From: Streptomyces sp. RKAG290
GTDB taxonomy: Bacteria; Actinomycetota; Actinomycetes; Streptomycetales; Streptomycetaceae
Reading direction: 5' to 3'
DNA length: 64,000 bases
Assembly (NCBI RefSeq): GCF_023701695.1
Contig: NZ_JAJOZC010000001.1
Span: 2,108,001 to 2,172,000, forward strand
This document shows positions 54,307 to 64,000 of the stretch, one piece after another. The notes under the pieces are model-generated. The model did not search any database and was not told the origin of the DNA. It saw only the letters and a program-made list of their open reading frames with translations. Position numbers and translations under genes: made by a program. The number at the start of each line of letters is the position of its first letter. The first letter of the stretch is position 1.

Positions 54307-57267
54307 TCAGCCGCCACTGTCGGCGCTTTCCGTACTGCTCGGCTTATCCGTCTTGCCCGCCTTGTCTGACTTCTCCGTCTTTGCGGGGCTGCCTGACTTC
54401 GGCTGGGCGGCGGCTGCGCGCTGCAGTGCGTCCTGCAGATCCGTCTGGGCCTTGCCGTAGGCGGTCCAGTCCTGGTCCTTCAGGGCTGCCTCACCTGCCG
54501 TGTAGGCCTTCTGCGCATCGGCGATGGCCTTCTTCAGCGCGGCGTCGCCGGTGGCCGGGGTCTCCGTGTCACCCGGTGGTCGCGTGGTGTCGGCCGGCGG
54601 CTCGGTCGTATCGGAACCGTCCGCCCCGAAGACCGAGTTGAGTGCCTCACCGAGGCTGTTCTCGAAGACGATCTTCGACCCGTACGAGGCGGCGACCTTG
54701 CGCAGCAGCGGATAGTTCTGCGTGCCACCGCGCGTGTACACCGGCTCGATGTAGAGGAAGCCTCCTTCGAGCGGCACCGTGAGCAGGTTGCCGTACTCGA
54801 TGTCGGAGTCGGTTCCCTTGAGGTTTCTCACGAACTCGGCGACGTCGTCATTGCCGTTGAGCTCGCTCTGAACCTGGCCGGGGCCCTTCACCGTCGTGGT
54901 GACTCTCAGCAGTCTTATCGTGCCGTAGTCCTTGCTGGCCGCATCGGCGTCCACCGCCATGAACGCCCCGAGGTCGGGCCGTCCCTTCGGAGTGAACGTC
55001 GTGGTCAGCGAGAACTTCTGAGCCTTCTGGTCCGGCATCTTTATGCTCAGGTAGTACGGCGGCACGGCACCGGACTCCTGGTTGGTCGGGTCGTCCGGGA
55101 CCTGCCACGCGTCACTGCCGCTGTAGAACTGGGCGGGGTTCGTCACGTGGTAGCGGGTGAGCAGCTCACGCTGCACCTTGAACAGGTCCTGCGGGTACCG
55201 CAGATGGTCCATGAGGTCCTGCGGGATGTCCGCCTTGGGCTTCACCGTCCCGGGGAACGCCTTGCGCCAGGTCTTGAGGATCGGGTCCTCGGTGTCCCAC
55301 TCGTACAGCTTGACCTTGCCGTCGTACGCGTCGACGGTGGCCTTCACCGAGTTGCGGATGTAGTTGACCTGGTTCTGCTGGGCGACGACCGCACGCTGGT
55401 TGGTGGTCAGCGAGTCGGCCGTGGTGTCGCCCAGCGTGGTGCGCGAGGCGTACGGGTAGCCGTTGGTCGTGGTGTACGCGTCGACGACCCACTGGATACG
55501 GCCGTTGACGACGGCCGGGTAGGCATCGCCGTCGATGGTCAGCCAGGGCGCGACCGCCTCGACGCGCTCCTTGGGGGTGCGGTTGTACAGAATCCGGGAG
55601 CCCTCACCGATGGCTCCCGAGTACAGGATCTGCGGTTCGCTGAACGCCACCGCGTAGGCGGCTCGGTTGAACGCGCTGGAGAGGCTGACCCCGCTCTTGC
55701 CCTTGTAGCTGGTGGTCTTTTCGCCGTCCTCCTCGTAGTCGAGCTCCTTCTGGGGCCCGCCGACGATGGAGTACTGCTCGGTCTTCTCGCCGTAGTAGAT
55801 CTCCTGCTGGTAGGAGCCCAGCTCACCGGTGGTCGGCAGACCGGACTCGGTGAAGTCGGGAGATCCCAGCGGGTTCTTGCCGGTCGTGGTGCCGCGTGCG
55901 GCGATGGCACCGTAGCCGTGGGTGTAGGTGAAGTGGTCGTTGATCCAGTTGCGCTTGGGGATGCCCTGCAGGTTGAGCTCGCGCAGACCGATGACCGTGT
56001 CCTGCTCCTTGCCGGCCTTGTCCTCGTAGCGGTCCACATCCAGCGTCTTGGGGAACTGGTAGTAGTTCCTCTTCTGCTGGAGCTGCTGGAAGGCCGGGGA
56101 GACGACGTTGGGGTCCATCACCCGGTAGCTGGCCGCGGCGTCGGCGCTCGCGCGGAGCTTCGCGTCGTCGTCCGTGGTGCTCTTGCCGGAGTAGTCGGTG
56201 ACCTCCGCGTCATCGATGTCGTACGCGTCGCGCGTGGCCTCGATGTTCTTGCGGATGAACGGGGCTTCCTTGGCCTGCTCGTTCGGCTGGACCTGGAACT
56301 TCTGCACGATCGCCGGGTAGAGGCCGCCGATGAGGATGGCCGAGAGGACCATCAGTCCGAAGCCGATCACCGGAAGCTGCCAGGTGCGGCGCCACAGCGT
56401 CGCGAAGAACAGCACGGCGCAGATCGCGGCGATGCAGAACAGGATGGTCTTCGCCGGGAGGTAGGCGTTGGCGTCGACGTACCGCAGGCCCGTCCAGCTG
56501 TCCGTGGCCTTGAAGTCGCTGGACTTCACGGCGAGACCGTAACGGTCGAGCCAGTACGCCACGGCCTTCAGCGCGACGAAGATGCCGAGCAGCACCGAGA
56601 GATGTCCGGTGGCCGCTCCCGTCGCCCGCGCGCCGGGGCTGGTGATGCGCAGCCCGCCGTACAGGTAGTGGGTCAGCGCGGCGGCGATCAGCGAGAGCAC
56701 CGTGGCCGCGAAGCCGAAGCCCAGCAGGAAGCGGTACCAGGGCAGGTCGAAGGCGAAGAAGGACACGTCCAGATGGAACTGGGGGTCCTTCTGGCCGAAC
56801 GACACCCCGTTCACGTACATCAGCCAGGTACGCCACTGGCCCGAGGAGGACGCTCCGGCGATCAGACCGACGAGCGCGGTGATCGCGAGCAGCACCCACT
56901 TCTTGTACGGGGCGAGACTCATCCGGTAGCGGTCCAGGCTCTGCTGCTCCAGCGACATCGCGCTCAGCGGCGGCCGGAGCCGGTGCGCGAGCCAGATGTT
57001 CACACCGACGGCGATGGCCATCAGCAGTCCGAAGACGAGGAACAGTCCGATCTTGGTCCACAGGGTCGTGGTGAAGACGGATGAATACGCGACCGACCGG
57101 TACCAGAGCCAGTCCGTCCAGAACCCCGCGAACATGACGAACGCCATGGCGAGGATCGCCAGGACGCCCAGTGTCATGAGCAGGGTTCGGGCGCGCCGGG
57201 ACGGGCGGCCGACTCTGATCCGTGGCCCTGTCGGGCCTCCGCCGCGGTCCGGCATCTGGAAAGCCAA
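54307..57267 (-). CDS. UPF0182 family large membrane protein
   Basis: About 986 residues. The first ~340 contain seven transmembrane helices ([55 protein letters not shown], and so on). A large extracytoplasmic domain follows (~340-930) with the family segments [50 protein letters not shown] and [17 protein letters not shown]. The C-terminus is a Lys/Ser/Asp-rich tail. TTG 57267 has GAGGTG at good spacing and yields the start [14 protein letters not shown] 57255 is the alternative. The function of UPF0182 is unknown. It is upstream of, and parallel to, tRNA copy 2. Confidence 0.9.
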   Translation of the reverse strand: MAFQMPDRGGGPTGPRIRVGRPSRRARTLLMTLGVLAILAMAFVMFAGFWTDWLWYRSVAYSSVFTTTLWTKIGLFLVFGLLMAIAVGVNIWLAHRLRPPLSAMSLEQQSLDRYRMSLAPYKKWVLLAITALVGLIAGASSSGQWRTWLMYVNGVSFGQKDPQFHLDVSFFAFDLPWYRFLLGFGFAATVLSLIAAALTHYLYGGLRITSPGARATGAATGHLSVLLGIFVALKAVAYWLDRYGLAVKSSDFKATDSWTGLRYVDANAYLPAKTILFCIAAICAVLFFATLWRRTWQLPVIGFGLMVLSAILIGGLYPAIVQKFQVQPNEQAKEAPFIRKNIEATRDAYDIDDAEVTDYSGKSTTDDDAKLRASADAAASYRVMDPNVVSPAFQQLQQKRNYYQFPKTLDVDRYEDKAGKEQDTVIGLRELNLQGIPKRNWINDHFTYTHGYGAIAARGTTTGKNPLGSPDFTESGLPTTGELGSYQQEIYYGEKTEQYSIVGGPQKELDYEEDGEKTTSYKGKSGVSLSSAFNRAAYAVAFSEPQILYSGAIGEGSRILYNRTPKERVEAVAPWLTIDGDAYPAVVNGRIQWVVDAYTTTNGYPYASRTTLGDTTADSLTTNQRAVVAQQNQVNYIRNSVKATVDAYDGKVKLYEWDTEDPILKTWRKAFPGTVKPKADIPQDLMDHLRYPQDLFKVQRELLTRYHVTNPAQFYSGSDAWQVPDDPTNQESGAVPPYYLSIKMPDQKAQKFSLTTTFTPKGRPDLGAFMAVDADAASKDYGTIRLLRVTTTVKGPGQVQSELNGNDDVAEFVRNLKGTDSDIEYGNLLTVPLEGGFLYIEPVYTRGGTQNYPLLRKVAASYGSKIVFENSLGEALNSVFGADGSDTTEPPADTTRPPGDTETPATGDAALKKAIADAQKAYTAGEAALKDQDWTAYGKAQTDLQDALQRAAAAQPKSGSPAKTEKSDKAGKTDKPSSTESADSGG

Positions 57268-57382
57268 CGTGCGCACCTCGAAGTTCGCGGTCGTGTGAAG
57301 CGGGCCCAGCGATCGTAGAGCCCACCTATGCAACTTACTGAGGCTTTACCTAGTTCCCGTTCCCGGGGCGGAAGGAGGCAGG

Positions 57383-57952
57383 ATGTTGTCCATGCCCAAC
57401 GTTTCCCCCTCAGGCCCTCCGATGGCCGCGAGCCCGCTCACCGTCGCGGTGCTCGAAATCGACGAATACATCTCCGGCCTCGGCTGGGACCAGCCCGCCC
57501 GGCTCTTCGCCCTTGTCGACACCGCCCGGCTGCGGGTCCAGGAGCCCGGCCTCGCCGCCCAGCTCGGCCTCGACGACGACGGTTCGAAGGCCGCCGCACT
57601 CACCCCTATCGAGCAGGAGGAGCTTCCCGCAGGTACCGCGCTCGACGAGTTCCTCGCCACGATCGCCTGGCCGGACGCGGTGGTCGGGTGCGCGATGACG
57701 GTGGAGCGGCTGATGCTGCCGCCGTCCGCCGAGGCCTCCGTACCGGAAGGCCTCGATGACGCCCAGCTGACCAAGTGGGTCGCCCGGCACCCCGACCGTC
57801 AGGAGGTCCGGATGACGGTGGCCGTCCTGCGCGACGGTGCCCGGGAGTCGGCCGTACGGCTGCGGGAGAAGGACTCGCCGAACGACGTGCTGACCGGTGC
57901 CGGTCTCGTGCCGGGGCTGGCCGAGGCGCTGGCCGCCACCTTCGAGTCCTGA
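57383..57952 (+). CDS. PPA1309-family protein
   Basis: A 189-residue cytoplasmic protein of the actinobacterial PPA1309 family. Characteristic segments are LEIDEYISGLGWDQPARLFALVDTARL near residue 28 and TIAWPDAVVGCAMTVERLMLPP near 92. No catalytic motif is known. ATG 57383 has an excellent GGAGG. It is divergent from UPF0182 and convergent with the PDZ protease, the usual Streptomyces arrangement. Confidence 0.88.
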   Translation: MLSMPNVSPSGPPMAASPLTVAVLEIDEYISGLGWDQPARLFALVDTARLRVQEPGLAAQLGLDDDGSKAAALTPIEQEELPAGTALDEFLATIAWPDAVVGCAMTVERLMLPPSAEASVPEGLDDAQLTKWVARHPDRQEVRMTVAVLRDGARESAVRLREKDSPNDVLTGAGLVPGLAEALAATFES

Positions 57953-57955
57953 CCT

Positions 57956-57982
57956 CGCGCGTCCGCCGGTGCGGGGACGCGG
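57956..57982. terminator. Probable hairpin between PPA1309 and PDZ genes
   Basis: GCGCGTCC and GGGACGCG pair around a short loop in the 30-base gap between convergent genes. Confidence 0.5.
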
Positions 57983-59070
57983 TCAGCCTGTCGAGCAGCT
58001 GGGCAGTGCGGCCGTGTCCCCCGAGCGGATGCTGTCCAGGGACTTCTTGGCGTCGTCGATGTTCTTCACCCGCACCAGCGTGAGGCCGTCCGGGGTGTCG
58101 GAGGCCGCCGCCTTGCAGTTCTCGTCGGGGGTCAGGAAGTAGCGTGCGCCCGCGTTGCGCGCGCCGACCAGCTTCATGTTGATCCCGCCGATCGGGCCGA
58201 CCTTGCCCTTGTCGTCGATCGTTCCGGTGCCGGCGATGAACTTGCCGCCCGTCAGCTGGGACGGGGTCAGCTTGTCGACGATGCCCAGCGAGAACATCAG
58301 ACCGGCGCTCGGACCGCCCACGTCGGCGAGCTTGATGTCGATCTCGAACGGGAAGGTGTGGTCCGTCCCCGCCTGGATGCCGACGATCGCGCGGTTCTCC
58401 TTGGGGCCTTCTCCGTCGTGAGGGTGATCTTCTCGGTGCCCCGGGGTTCCTTGCCGGCCTTCTCGGCCGCTGCCGCGGTCTTGGCCGGGATGACCGTGAA
58501 CGTGACGTCCTGGCCGGGCTTGTGCCGGGTGACGAGCTTCGCGACGTCCTCGGGCTGCTTGACCGCCGTACCGTCGACGGCCTTGATCACGTCGCCGGCG
58601 TGCAGCTTGCCCTGCGAGGGGCTGTCCTTGATGACCGTGGAGACCACGACCCGCGACGACACCGGGATGCCGAGTTCCGTGAGCGCCGCGACCTTGGCGC
58701 TCTCCTGGGACTGGCTGAACTCCTCGGCGTTCTCCTGCGTCGACTGCTGCTCGGTCTTGCCGTCCGGGTAGAGGGTGTCGTGCGGGACGACCAGGGTGTC
58801 GTGCCCCAGCCATCCGTAGACGGCCTCGACGAGGTTCATGTTGTAGTCGGCGCCGGTCACCCTGACCGTCGTCATGTTGAGATTGCCGGACGTCTTGTAC
58901 GTCTTGTGCCCGCTGATCTGCAGGACAGGCTCACCGCCGACCTTGCCGAGCGTGTTCACGGTCGGCCCCGGGGACATTTCCGAGTACGGAACTTTGATCA
59001 GCACGCCTGCGCAGAGCAGCGCGATCAGGACCAGGGTGGAGGCGAGCATCGTCGCGGTGCGGCGTGGCAT
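57983..59070 (-). CDS. PDZ and Lon-like protease-domain membrane protein (YlbL type), frame interrupted
   Basis: The start MPRRTATMLASTLVLIALLC at 59070 is a membrane anchor. A PDZ domain follows near residues 135-210 (GIPVSSRVVVSTVIKDSPSQGKLHAGDVIKAVDGTAV). The C-terminal Lon-type proteolytic domain has GGPSAGLMFSLGIVDKLTP (Ser of the Ser-Lys dyad) and GTIDDKGKVGPIGGINMKLVGA (Lys). One base is missing in the four-G run at 58403-58406; joined, the protein has about 362 residues and reads TTEKAPKENRAIVGIQ. It is likely an extracytoplasmic protease anchored in the membrane. Confidence 0.87.
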
Positions 59071-59215
59071 GGAACGACAGTACGGGAAGGGTCCGTCTGT
59101 GCACCGTCGGGGCCGGTCCGTACGGGGGCCGGGGAAGGACGCGAGGGGTGCGCCCGGAAGCCTCGGCAGCCGGTGCGGTGGCACGGATTGGCGACCGCGT
59201 ACGTCGGGAGTGGCG

Positions 59216-59404
59216 TCAGACGTTCGATATCTGCTCGACCGGCTCCGAAGCGGAGTGCGACTTCTCCATCGCGGCCCGGAACCGGGCGTAACCAGCGAGC
59301 TCGGTGACGTCGCCGGTGGTGCGATTACGGGCAGCCCAGCTTCCCCATATCGCGGCACCGAACGCAGCGAAAAGCGGAATCAACAACCAGGCGAGTGCTG
59401 CCAT
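59216..59404 (-). CDS. Small membrane protein of unknown function
   Basis: A 62-residue protein: one N-terminal transmembrane helix (ALAWLLIPLFAAFGAAIWGSW) and a cytoplasmic tail RNRTTGDVTELAGYARFRAAMEKSHS. ATG 59404 follows GGGAGGTCGTT. It seems conserved in Streptomyces between the PDZ gene and moaE, but I know no function. Confidence 0.7.
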   Translation of the reverse strand: MAALAWLLIPLFAAFGAAIWGSWAARNRTTGDVTELAGYARFRAAMEKSHSASEPVEQISNV

Positions 59405-59530
59405 AACGACCTCCCTGCCCATGAGCAACCGCAACTGCCGATCAGCAGATTAACCATCTGCAGAACCAACGCTCATGGCAGGGGTGCGGTTACGCAAATC
59501 GGGGCGGATGTCCTCCCGTCCGGTTTGCCC

Positions 59531-60001
<471 letters not shown>

Positions 60002-60229
60002 CGTGCCGCACCGCGTCGAGATCGCGGAATAGCGCTTTCCACCGGCGGCCCGCGGCCGGCCTTGGAGCCTTCTACAGCCGCCGGGGCGCACGGGCACCCC
60101 GCCCCGGTCCGGTCCGGTGCGGTCCGAGGGCGGACGCGCGCGGGCGCGCGCGGGCGCGCCGGACGCCTGGCCCAGGCGGGCGCCACCCCCGATCGCCGCA
60201 CCGGCCCGGCCTGATCCAAACGAGAGGCC

Positions 60230-61372
60230 TCAGATGCGGCGGCGCGCCTTGCGGGCGCGGCGTACCAGCGCGGCGGTGCCGAGCAGCGCCACGGTCGCCC
60301 CGGCCGCTCCGGCCGCGGTCGCGTCCTTGCGGCCGAGGCGGCGGCCGGCGACGGTGTGGCGCCCCTCCACCTCCTCCAGGAGCGCGGCGAGCACCTCCTC
60401 GTTGGTCCAGCTCGGACGCCAGCCGACGTCGTGCAGCCGGCTCACGCTGACCACCCAGGGATGCATCGTGTACGCCAGATCGCCCGCCGGGGACGGGGTG
60501 AGGCCGATCCGGTGCAGCCGGGCGGCGGCGCCGAGCGCGACGGCGGAGGGGAGCTCCATCCGGCGGACGCCGCTGATCTCCTCGACCTCCTCCTGTTCGA
60601 GCCAGCCGTCGCAGCCGACCGCGAACTCCCCGTCGATCTTCTCCAGCGCGGCGTACTCCAGCGCCGTGACCAGGTCGTCGACATGGCAGAACTGCCAGGT
60701 GGGGCGTGATCCGGCGACGACCAGCAGACGCGGCGACTCGAAGTAGCGGGTCAGCGCGGTGTCCGTACCGCCGACGAGGACCGTGGGGCGGACCACCGTG
60801 ACGTGGAGCCCGGGGTGGGCGCGCGGCGCGCGTCTGCCGAGCCGTTCGATCTCCAGCAGGTCACCGACGCCGGTCGCCTCGGCCGTGGCCCGCAGCTCGG
60901 CGTCCTCGGCGAGCGGGACGTCGTTGTCGGGCAGCGCCCCGTAGACCATCGCCGAGGTGCACAGCACGACCCGGTGGACGCCGACTGCCGCGGCGGCGGT
61001 CAGCACGGTCTGGGTGCCGCGCACGTTGTAGGCGGTGCGGGCGGCGGGGTCGGTCTCCAGGTCGAGGTCGAGCGCCAGGTGCACCACGACGTCCGCGCCG
61101 CGCAGCTTCTCCGCGATGGCGGGGTCACGGACGTCGAGGATGTGCCAGGTCGCCTCCGAGACCTCCCCGCGGCGTTCGTCGATGGCGATGACCTGCTTGA
61201 TCTCCTCGGAGGCCGCGAGCCGGGCCGCGAGCAGCTCACCGACACCCGTCGCGGCTCCGGTGATGGCCACGACGGGGCCGCGGCTCCTGGAGCGGCTCCG
61301 GACGGTCTTGTTCTCGGGCAAGGGGTCGGCCAGGTTTCGCGCTGCGCGAACCTGAGGATCTGGGGAACTCAC
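60230..61372 (-). CDS. NAD-dependent epimerase/dehydratase (extended SDR) family protein
   Basis: A 380-residue Rossmann-fold protein. The NAD site is VAITGAATGVGELLAARL near residue 35, with the acidic residue in VIAIDERRGE. DVVVHLAL and a YNVRGTQTVLTAA segment follow. The Tyr of the SDR site is in SAMVYGALPDN, though the usual YxxxK is not clear. The last ~30 residues are Lys/Arg-rich with a hydrophobic stretch (AAGAAGATVALLGTAALV), suggesting membrane association. GTG 61372 follows GGAG. The substrate is unknown. Confidence 0.85.
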   Translation of the reverse strand: MSSPDPQVRAARNLADPLPENKTVRSRSRSRGPVVAITGAATGVGELLAARLAASEEIKQVIAIDERRGEVSEATWHILDVRDPAIAEKLRGADVVVHLALDLDLETDPAARTAYNVRGTQTVLTAAAAVGVHRVVLCTSAMVYGALPDNDVPLAEDAELRATAEATGVGDLLEIERLGRRAPRAHPGLHVTVVRPTVLVGGTDTALTRYFESPRLLVVAGSRPTWQFCHVDDLVTALEYAALEKIDGEFAVGCDGWLEQEEVEEISGVRRMELPSAVALGAAARLHRIGLTPSPAGDLAYTMHPWVVSVSRLHDVGWRPSWTNEEVLAALLEEVEGRHTVAGRRLGRKDATAAGAAGATVALLGTAALVRRARKARRRI

Positions 61373-61562
61373 CGGGCGTCTCCAGCGGTTGTCTTCAGTA
61401 CGTACCCGAATGACGCGTACGTACCAGGTGGCGTCCATCCTGCCGCAGGCCGGGAGCCGACGGAGCACTGAGGCCCTAAGCGGACTTGGTGTCTACGCTG
61501 GATGGTGATGTCGGGCAGTCGCCGTCGGTTCGAGCCGGCGGCCCTACGAGCCGAGGAAACCC

Positions 61563-63113
61563 GTGAGTGACACCCCATTCGGATTCGGCCTTCCGCCGGA
61601 GGAGCCGGACGACGGCGACGAAGGCAAGAAGAAGGACCCCACCGGAGGTGGGCAGGGTTCGGGCGGTCCGGCGAACCCGCTCGGCTTCGGCCCCGGCGCG
61701 GGCGGTGACAACCCCTTCGCCGCGATGTTCGGCTCGATGAACCCGAACGACCTGGGCGCCGCCTTCCAGCAGCTCGGCCAGATGCTGAGCTACGAGGGCG
61801 GTCCCGTGAACTGGGACATGGCCAAGCAGATCGCCCGGCAGGCGGTCTCGCAGGGCACCCCGGACGGCACCAAGGACGCGAGCGTCGGACCGTCCGAGCG
61901 CGCCGCGGTGGACGAGGCGCTGCGCCTGGCCGACATCTGGCTGGACGGTGCGACGTCGCTGCCCTCCGGGTCGGTCTCGACGGTCGCGTGGAGCCGTGCG
62001 GAGTGGGTCGAGGCCTCCCTCCCCGCCTGGCAGAAGCTGGTCGACCCGGTGGCCGAGCGTGTCGGCCTCGCCATGGGTGACGTGCTGCCCGAGGAGATGC
62101 AGGCCATGGCCGGGCCACTGATCGGCATGATGCGGTCGATGGGCGGCGCGATGTTCGGCCAGCAGATCGGGCAGGCCGTCGGTGTGCTGGCCGGCGAGGT
62201 GGTCGGCTCGACCGATATCGGTCTGCCGCTGGGCCCGGCCGGCAAGGCCGCCCTGCTCCCGCTGAACGTCGAGCGGTTCGGCAAGGACCTGAGCGTGCCG
62301 CAGGACGAGGTGCGGCTGTATCTGGCGCTGCGCGAGGCCGCTCACCAGCGGCTCTTCGCTCACGTGCCGTGGCTGCGCGGACATCTTTTCGGTGCCGTGG
62401 AGGGCTACGCGCGCGGCATCAAGGTCGACACCAGCAAGCTGGAGGACGTGGTCGGCCAGTTCGACCCGTCGCAGCCCGAGCAGCTGCAGGAGGCCCTTCA
62501 GCAGGGCATGTTCCAGCCGGAGGACACCCCGGAGCAGAAGGCCGCCCTGGCGAGGCTGGAGACGGCGCTCGCGCTGGTCGAGGGCTGGGTGGACGCCGTG
62601 GTGCACGAGGCCGCGAAGTCCCGGCTGACCTCGGCGGACGCCCTGCGCGAGACGATGCGCAGGCGCCGCGCCTCCGGAGGACCCGCCGAACAGACGTTCG
62701 CCACGCTCATCGGGCTGCAGCTGCGTCCGCGACGACTGCGGGATGCCTCACGGCTGTGGGCCTCGCTCACGGACGCGCGGGGGCTGGATGGCCGCGACGC
62801 CCTGTGGGAGCACCCCGACATGCTGCCGACCGCCCACGACCTGGACGATCCGGACGGATTCGTGCACCACGAGCAGCTGGACTTCTCCGAGCTGGACAAG
62901 ATGCTCGGTGAGGCAGCGAACGGGCCGCAGAAGCCCGTCGCCGGCACGGACGGCAAGGCCGGAACCGGCTCGGACGCCACCGCCGAGGACAGCGGCGCCG
63001 ATGTCAGCGACGCTGCGAGCGGTGACGCCACCGATGTCGGTGACGCCGCGACCGGTGACGCTGCGGACAGTGACGACAAGGGCAGCGACGGCAAGGACGA
63101 CACCGACAAGTGA
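61563..63113 (+). CDS. DUF2342 zincin-like protein (F420-biosynthesis-associated family)
   Basis: A 516-residue protein. A flexible Gly/Pro/Asp-rich N-terminus (to ~60) is followed by a helical zinc-metallopeptidase-like core. The probable metal motif is LYLALREAAHQRLFAHVPWL near residues 251-270, a variant of HExxH seen in this family. The last ~60 residues are Asp/Ala/Gly-rich and disordered (GDAATGDAADSDD). Family members are annotated as zinc-dependent metalloproteases or coenzyme-F420-associated proteins, but the role is unproven. The stop overlaps the Nudix gene start (GTGA). Confidence 0.85.
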   Translation: MSDTPFGFGLPPEEPDDGDEGKKKDPTGGGQGSGGPANPLGFGPGAGGDNPFAAMFGSMNPNDLGAAFQQLGQMLSYEGGPVNWDMAKQIARQAVSQGTPDGTKDASVGPSERAAVDEALRLADIWLDGATSLPSGSVSTVAWSRAEWVEASLPAWQKLVDPVAERVGLAMGDVLPEEMQAMAGPLIGMMRSMGGAMFGQQIGQAVGVLAGEVVGSTDIGLPLGPAGKAALLPLNVERFGKDLSVPQDEVRLYLALREAAHQRLFAHVPWLRGHLFGAVEGYARGIKVDTSKLEDVVGQFDPSQPEQLQEALQQGMFQPEDTPEQKAALARLETALALVEGWVDAVVHEAAKSRLTSADALRETMRRRRASGGPAEQTFATLIGLQLRPRRLRDASRLWASLTDARGLDGRDALWEHPDMLPTAHDLDDPDGFVHHEQLDFSELDKMLGEAANGPQKPVAGTDGKAGTGSDATAEDSGADVSDAASGDATDVGDAATGDAADSDDKGSDGKDDTDK

Positions 63114-63658
63114 GCCTGCACGAGGACGCGGTTCTCGTACTGAAGAGCTACGAGTACGGCGGGGACACCGCCCAGGAGGAGCTGCGCCGGACCTATCTGG
63201 ACCATCTGGCGCTGCATCCCGACGGCATGTGGAAGGCCTGTGGGGCCGGGCACCTGACGGCCAGCGCGCTGGTCGTCGACCCGGAACGCGGCCGGGTGCT
63301 GCTCACGCTGCACCGGAAGCTGCGGATGTGGCTGCAGATGGGCGGTCACTGCGAGCCCGGGGACGCCACGCTGGCCGAGGCGGCGCTGCGCGAGGCGACG
63401 GAGGAGTCCGGCATCGCCGGGCTGACGCTGCTGGCGGGCGGCCCGGTGACCCTGGACCGCCATCCGATCCCGGCACCCTGCAATTGGCATCTGGACGTCC
63501 AGTACGCGGCTCTGGCGCCGTCGGGATCGACGGAACGGATCAGTGACGAGTCGCTGGACCTGCGCTGGTTCGCCTATGACGAGGTCGCCGGGGTCGCCGA
63601 CTCCTCGGTGGCGCGTCTGGTGGCACGTACGCGTGCCGCACTGGACGGCGGCCGGTAA
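63110..63658 (+). CDS. Nudix hydrolase
   Basis: A 182-residue enzyme cleaving a nucleoside diphosphate linked to some moiety. The Nudix box is GGHCEPGDATLAEAALREAT followed by EESGI, near residues 78-102. It has Asp where the first Glu is usual and one extra residue before REATEE, so it is slightly atypical. GTG 63110 overlaps the preceding stop, indicating translational coupling with the DUF2342 gene. A strong hairpin follows at 63672-63713. Confidence 0.87.
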   Translation: MSLHEDAVLVLKSYEYGGDTAQEELRRTYLDHLALHPDGMWKACGAGHLTASALVVDPERGRVLLTLHRKLRMWLQMGGHCEPGDATLAEAALREATEESGIAGLTLLAGGPVTLDRHPIPAPCNWHLDVQYAALAPSGSTERISDESLDLRWFAYDEVAGVADSSVARLVARTRAALDGGR

Positions 63659-63671
63659 CGGAAACAGCAGC

Positions 63672-63713
63672 ACGGGTAAGGGGCGGCCTCTACGGAGGCC
63701 GCCCCTTACCCGT
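63672..63713. terminator. Bidirectional terminator
   Basis: A perfect 19-bp stem (ACGGGTAAGGGGCGGCCTC and complement) with a TACG tetraloop lies between the convergent Nudix and AIM24 genes. Confidence 0.92.
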
Positions 63714-63736
63714 TCACCTGTGCCGTGACCCGGTTC

Positions 63737-64000
63737 TCAGTTCCAGGCGTTGTTCTGGTTCTGGGCGTGGGATCCCTGCTGGCCCATGCCGAACTGGGCA
63801 GCCATGCCCTGGCCGATCTGGGCGCTCTGCGGCGGCAGCACCTCGCTCGGCTGAACCAGGGCGAAGCCCTGCCCGAGGAAGCTGAGCTCCCAGCCCTCGC
63901 CGGTGTTCCCGCGCCGGCGGAAGACTCCCGAGGAGTGCGTCTGGGCCTGCATCTGCACGCGCAGGGAACTGGACCAGGCGACGATGGCGTCCGCGTCGGC
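63737..64000 (-). CDS. AIM24-family protein, C-terminal part (start outside window)
   Basis: The frame is open to the window edge; 87 codons are visible. The segment ADADAIVAWSSSLRVQMQAQ leads into THSSGVFRRRGNTGEGWELSFLGQGFALVQPSEVLPP, which matches the C-terminal end of AIM24/TIGR00266 proteins, a beta-helix family resembling tryptophan RNA-binding attenuator folds. The last ~25 residues are Gln/Gly/Asn-rich (GQGMAAQFGMGQQGSHAQNQNNAWN). Streptomycetes often have two or three such genes in a row, so another may follow outside the window. Confidence 0.8.
   Translation of the reverse strand, partial: ADADAIVAWSSSLRVQMQAQTHSSGVFRRRGNTGEGWELSFLGQGFALVQPSEVLPPQSAQIGQGMAAQFGMGQQGSHAQNQNNAWN

Noticed and set aside
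60130..60160. Alternating CG tract between moaE and the SDR gene as a functional Z-DNA element
   Set aside because: Short, and expected by chance in a gap of this GC content; no supporting context.

Overview
The window is high-GC actinobacterial DNA with Streptomyces gene content and gene order. It contains a wblE (WhiB-like) gene, the dasR-dasABC-dasD/nagB chitosaccharide cluster with DasR operators, cobalamin-riboswitch-controlled nrdAB, the sigR-rsrA thiol-stress pair, and many conserved Streptomyces core genes. The order sigH-like gene, membrane protein, DAG kinase, wblE, sensor kinase, nagB, das genes, nrdAB, sigR, aroA, rsgA, hisN matches what I recall of the S. coelicolor SCO5243-SCO5208 segment; this was not checked by alignment.

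Layout. 0-4.3 kb: 3' end of a SigB/SigF-type sigma gene, a small membrane protein, a diacylglycerol-kinase-like lipid kinase, wblE and a soluble GAF/PAS histidine kinase. 4.6-15 kb: amino-sugar block with a GlmS-like SIS protein, nagB, dasD (GH3), dasCBA (ABC importer), dasR, and a sodium:solute symporter with a DUF3311 partner. Clear DasR (dre) sites lie before nagB, between dasA and dasR, and before the symporter pair. 15-20.7 kb: GNAT protein, inverted repeat plus B12 riboswitch, nrdA-nrdB, a small membrane protein and an AraC-type regulator (nrdS position). 20.7-28.5 kb: GH20 hexosaminidase, M15 peptidase, peptide deformylase, a TPR protein and two HD-domain membrane proteins with a repeat-rich junction. 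28.6-37.4 kb: rsrA-sigR with an autoregulatory SigR promoter, hydrolase, SRAP protein, M50-like protein, aroA-rsgA, SMR exporter, TetR, hisN, CBS protein. 37.5-51.6 kb: a more accessory-looking block with two large secreted subtilases flanking a TrmB/LuxR-type regulator, a catalase/Fur pair with a perfect 7-1-7 operator, and a three-gene ABC importer. 51.7-64 kb: two identical initiator tRNA genes around a Sel1-repeat protein, then UPF0182, PPA1309, PDZ/Lon-like, MoaE, NAD-epimerase, DUF2342, Nudix and AIM24 genes.

A striking technical feature is that at least nine otherwise intact, conserved genes are broken by about ten single-base losses, nearly all in runs of C or G. They are most simply read as sequencing or assembly errors. 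I therefore report each such gene as one CDS across both frames and give the suspected site.

How the genes work together: chitin-derived GlcNAc/chitobiose import (DasABC), hydrolysis (DasD and the secreted GH20 enzyme) and deamination (NagB) are tied together by DasR operators. SigR/RsrA and the catalase/Fur pair form two separate redox-response modules. NrdAB is switched by cobalamin.
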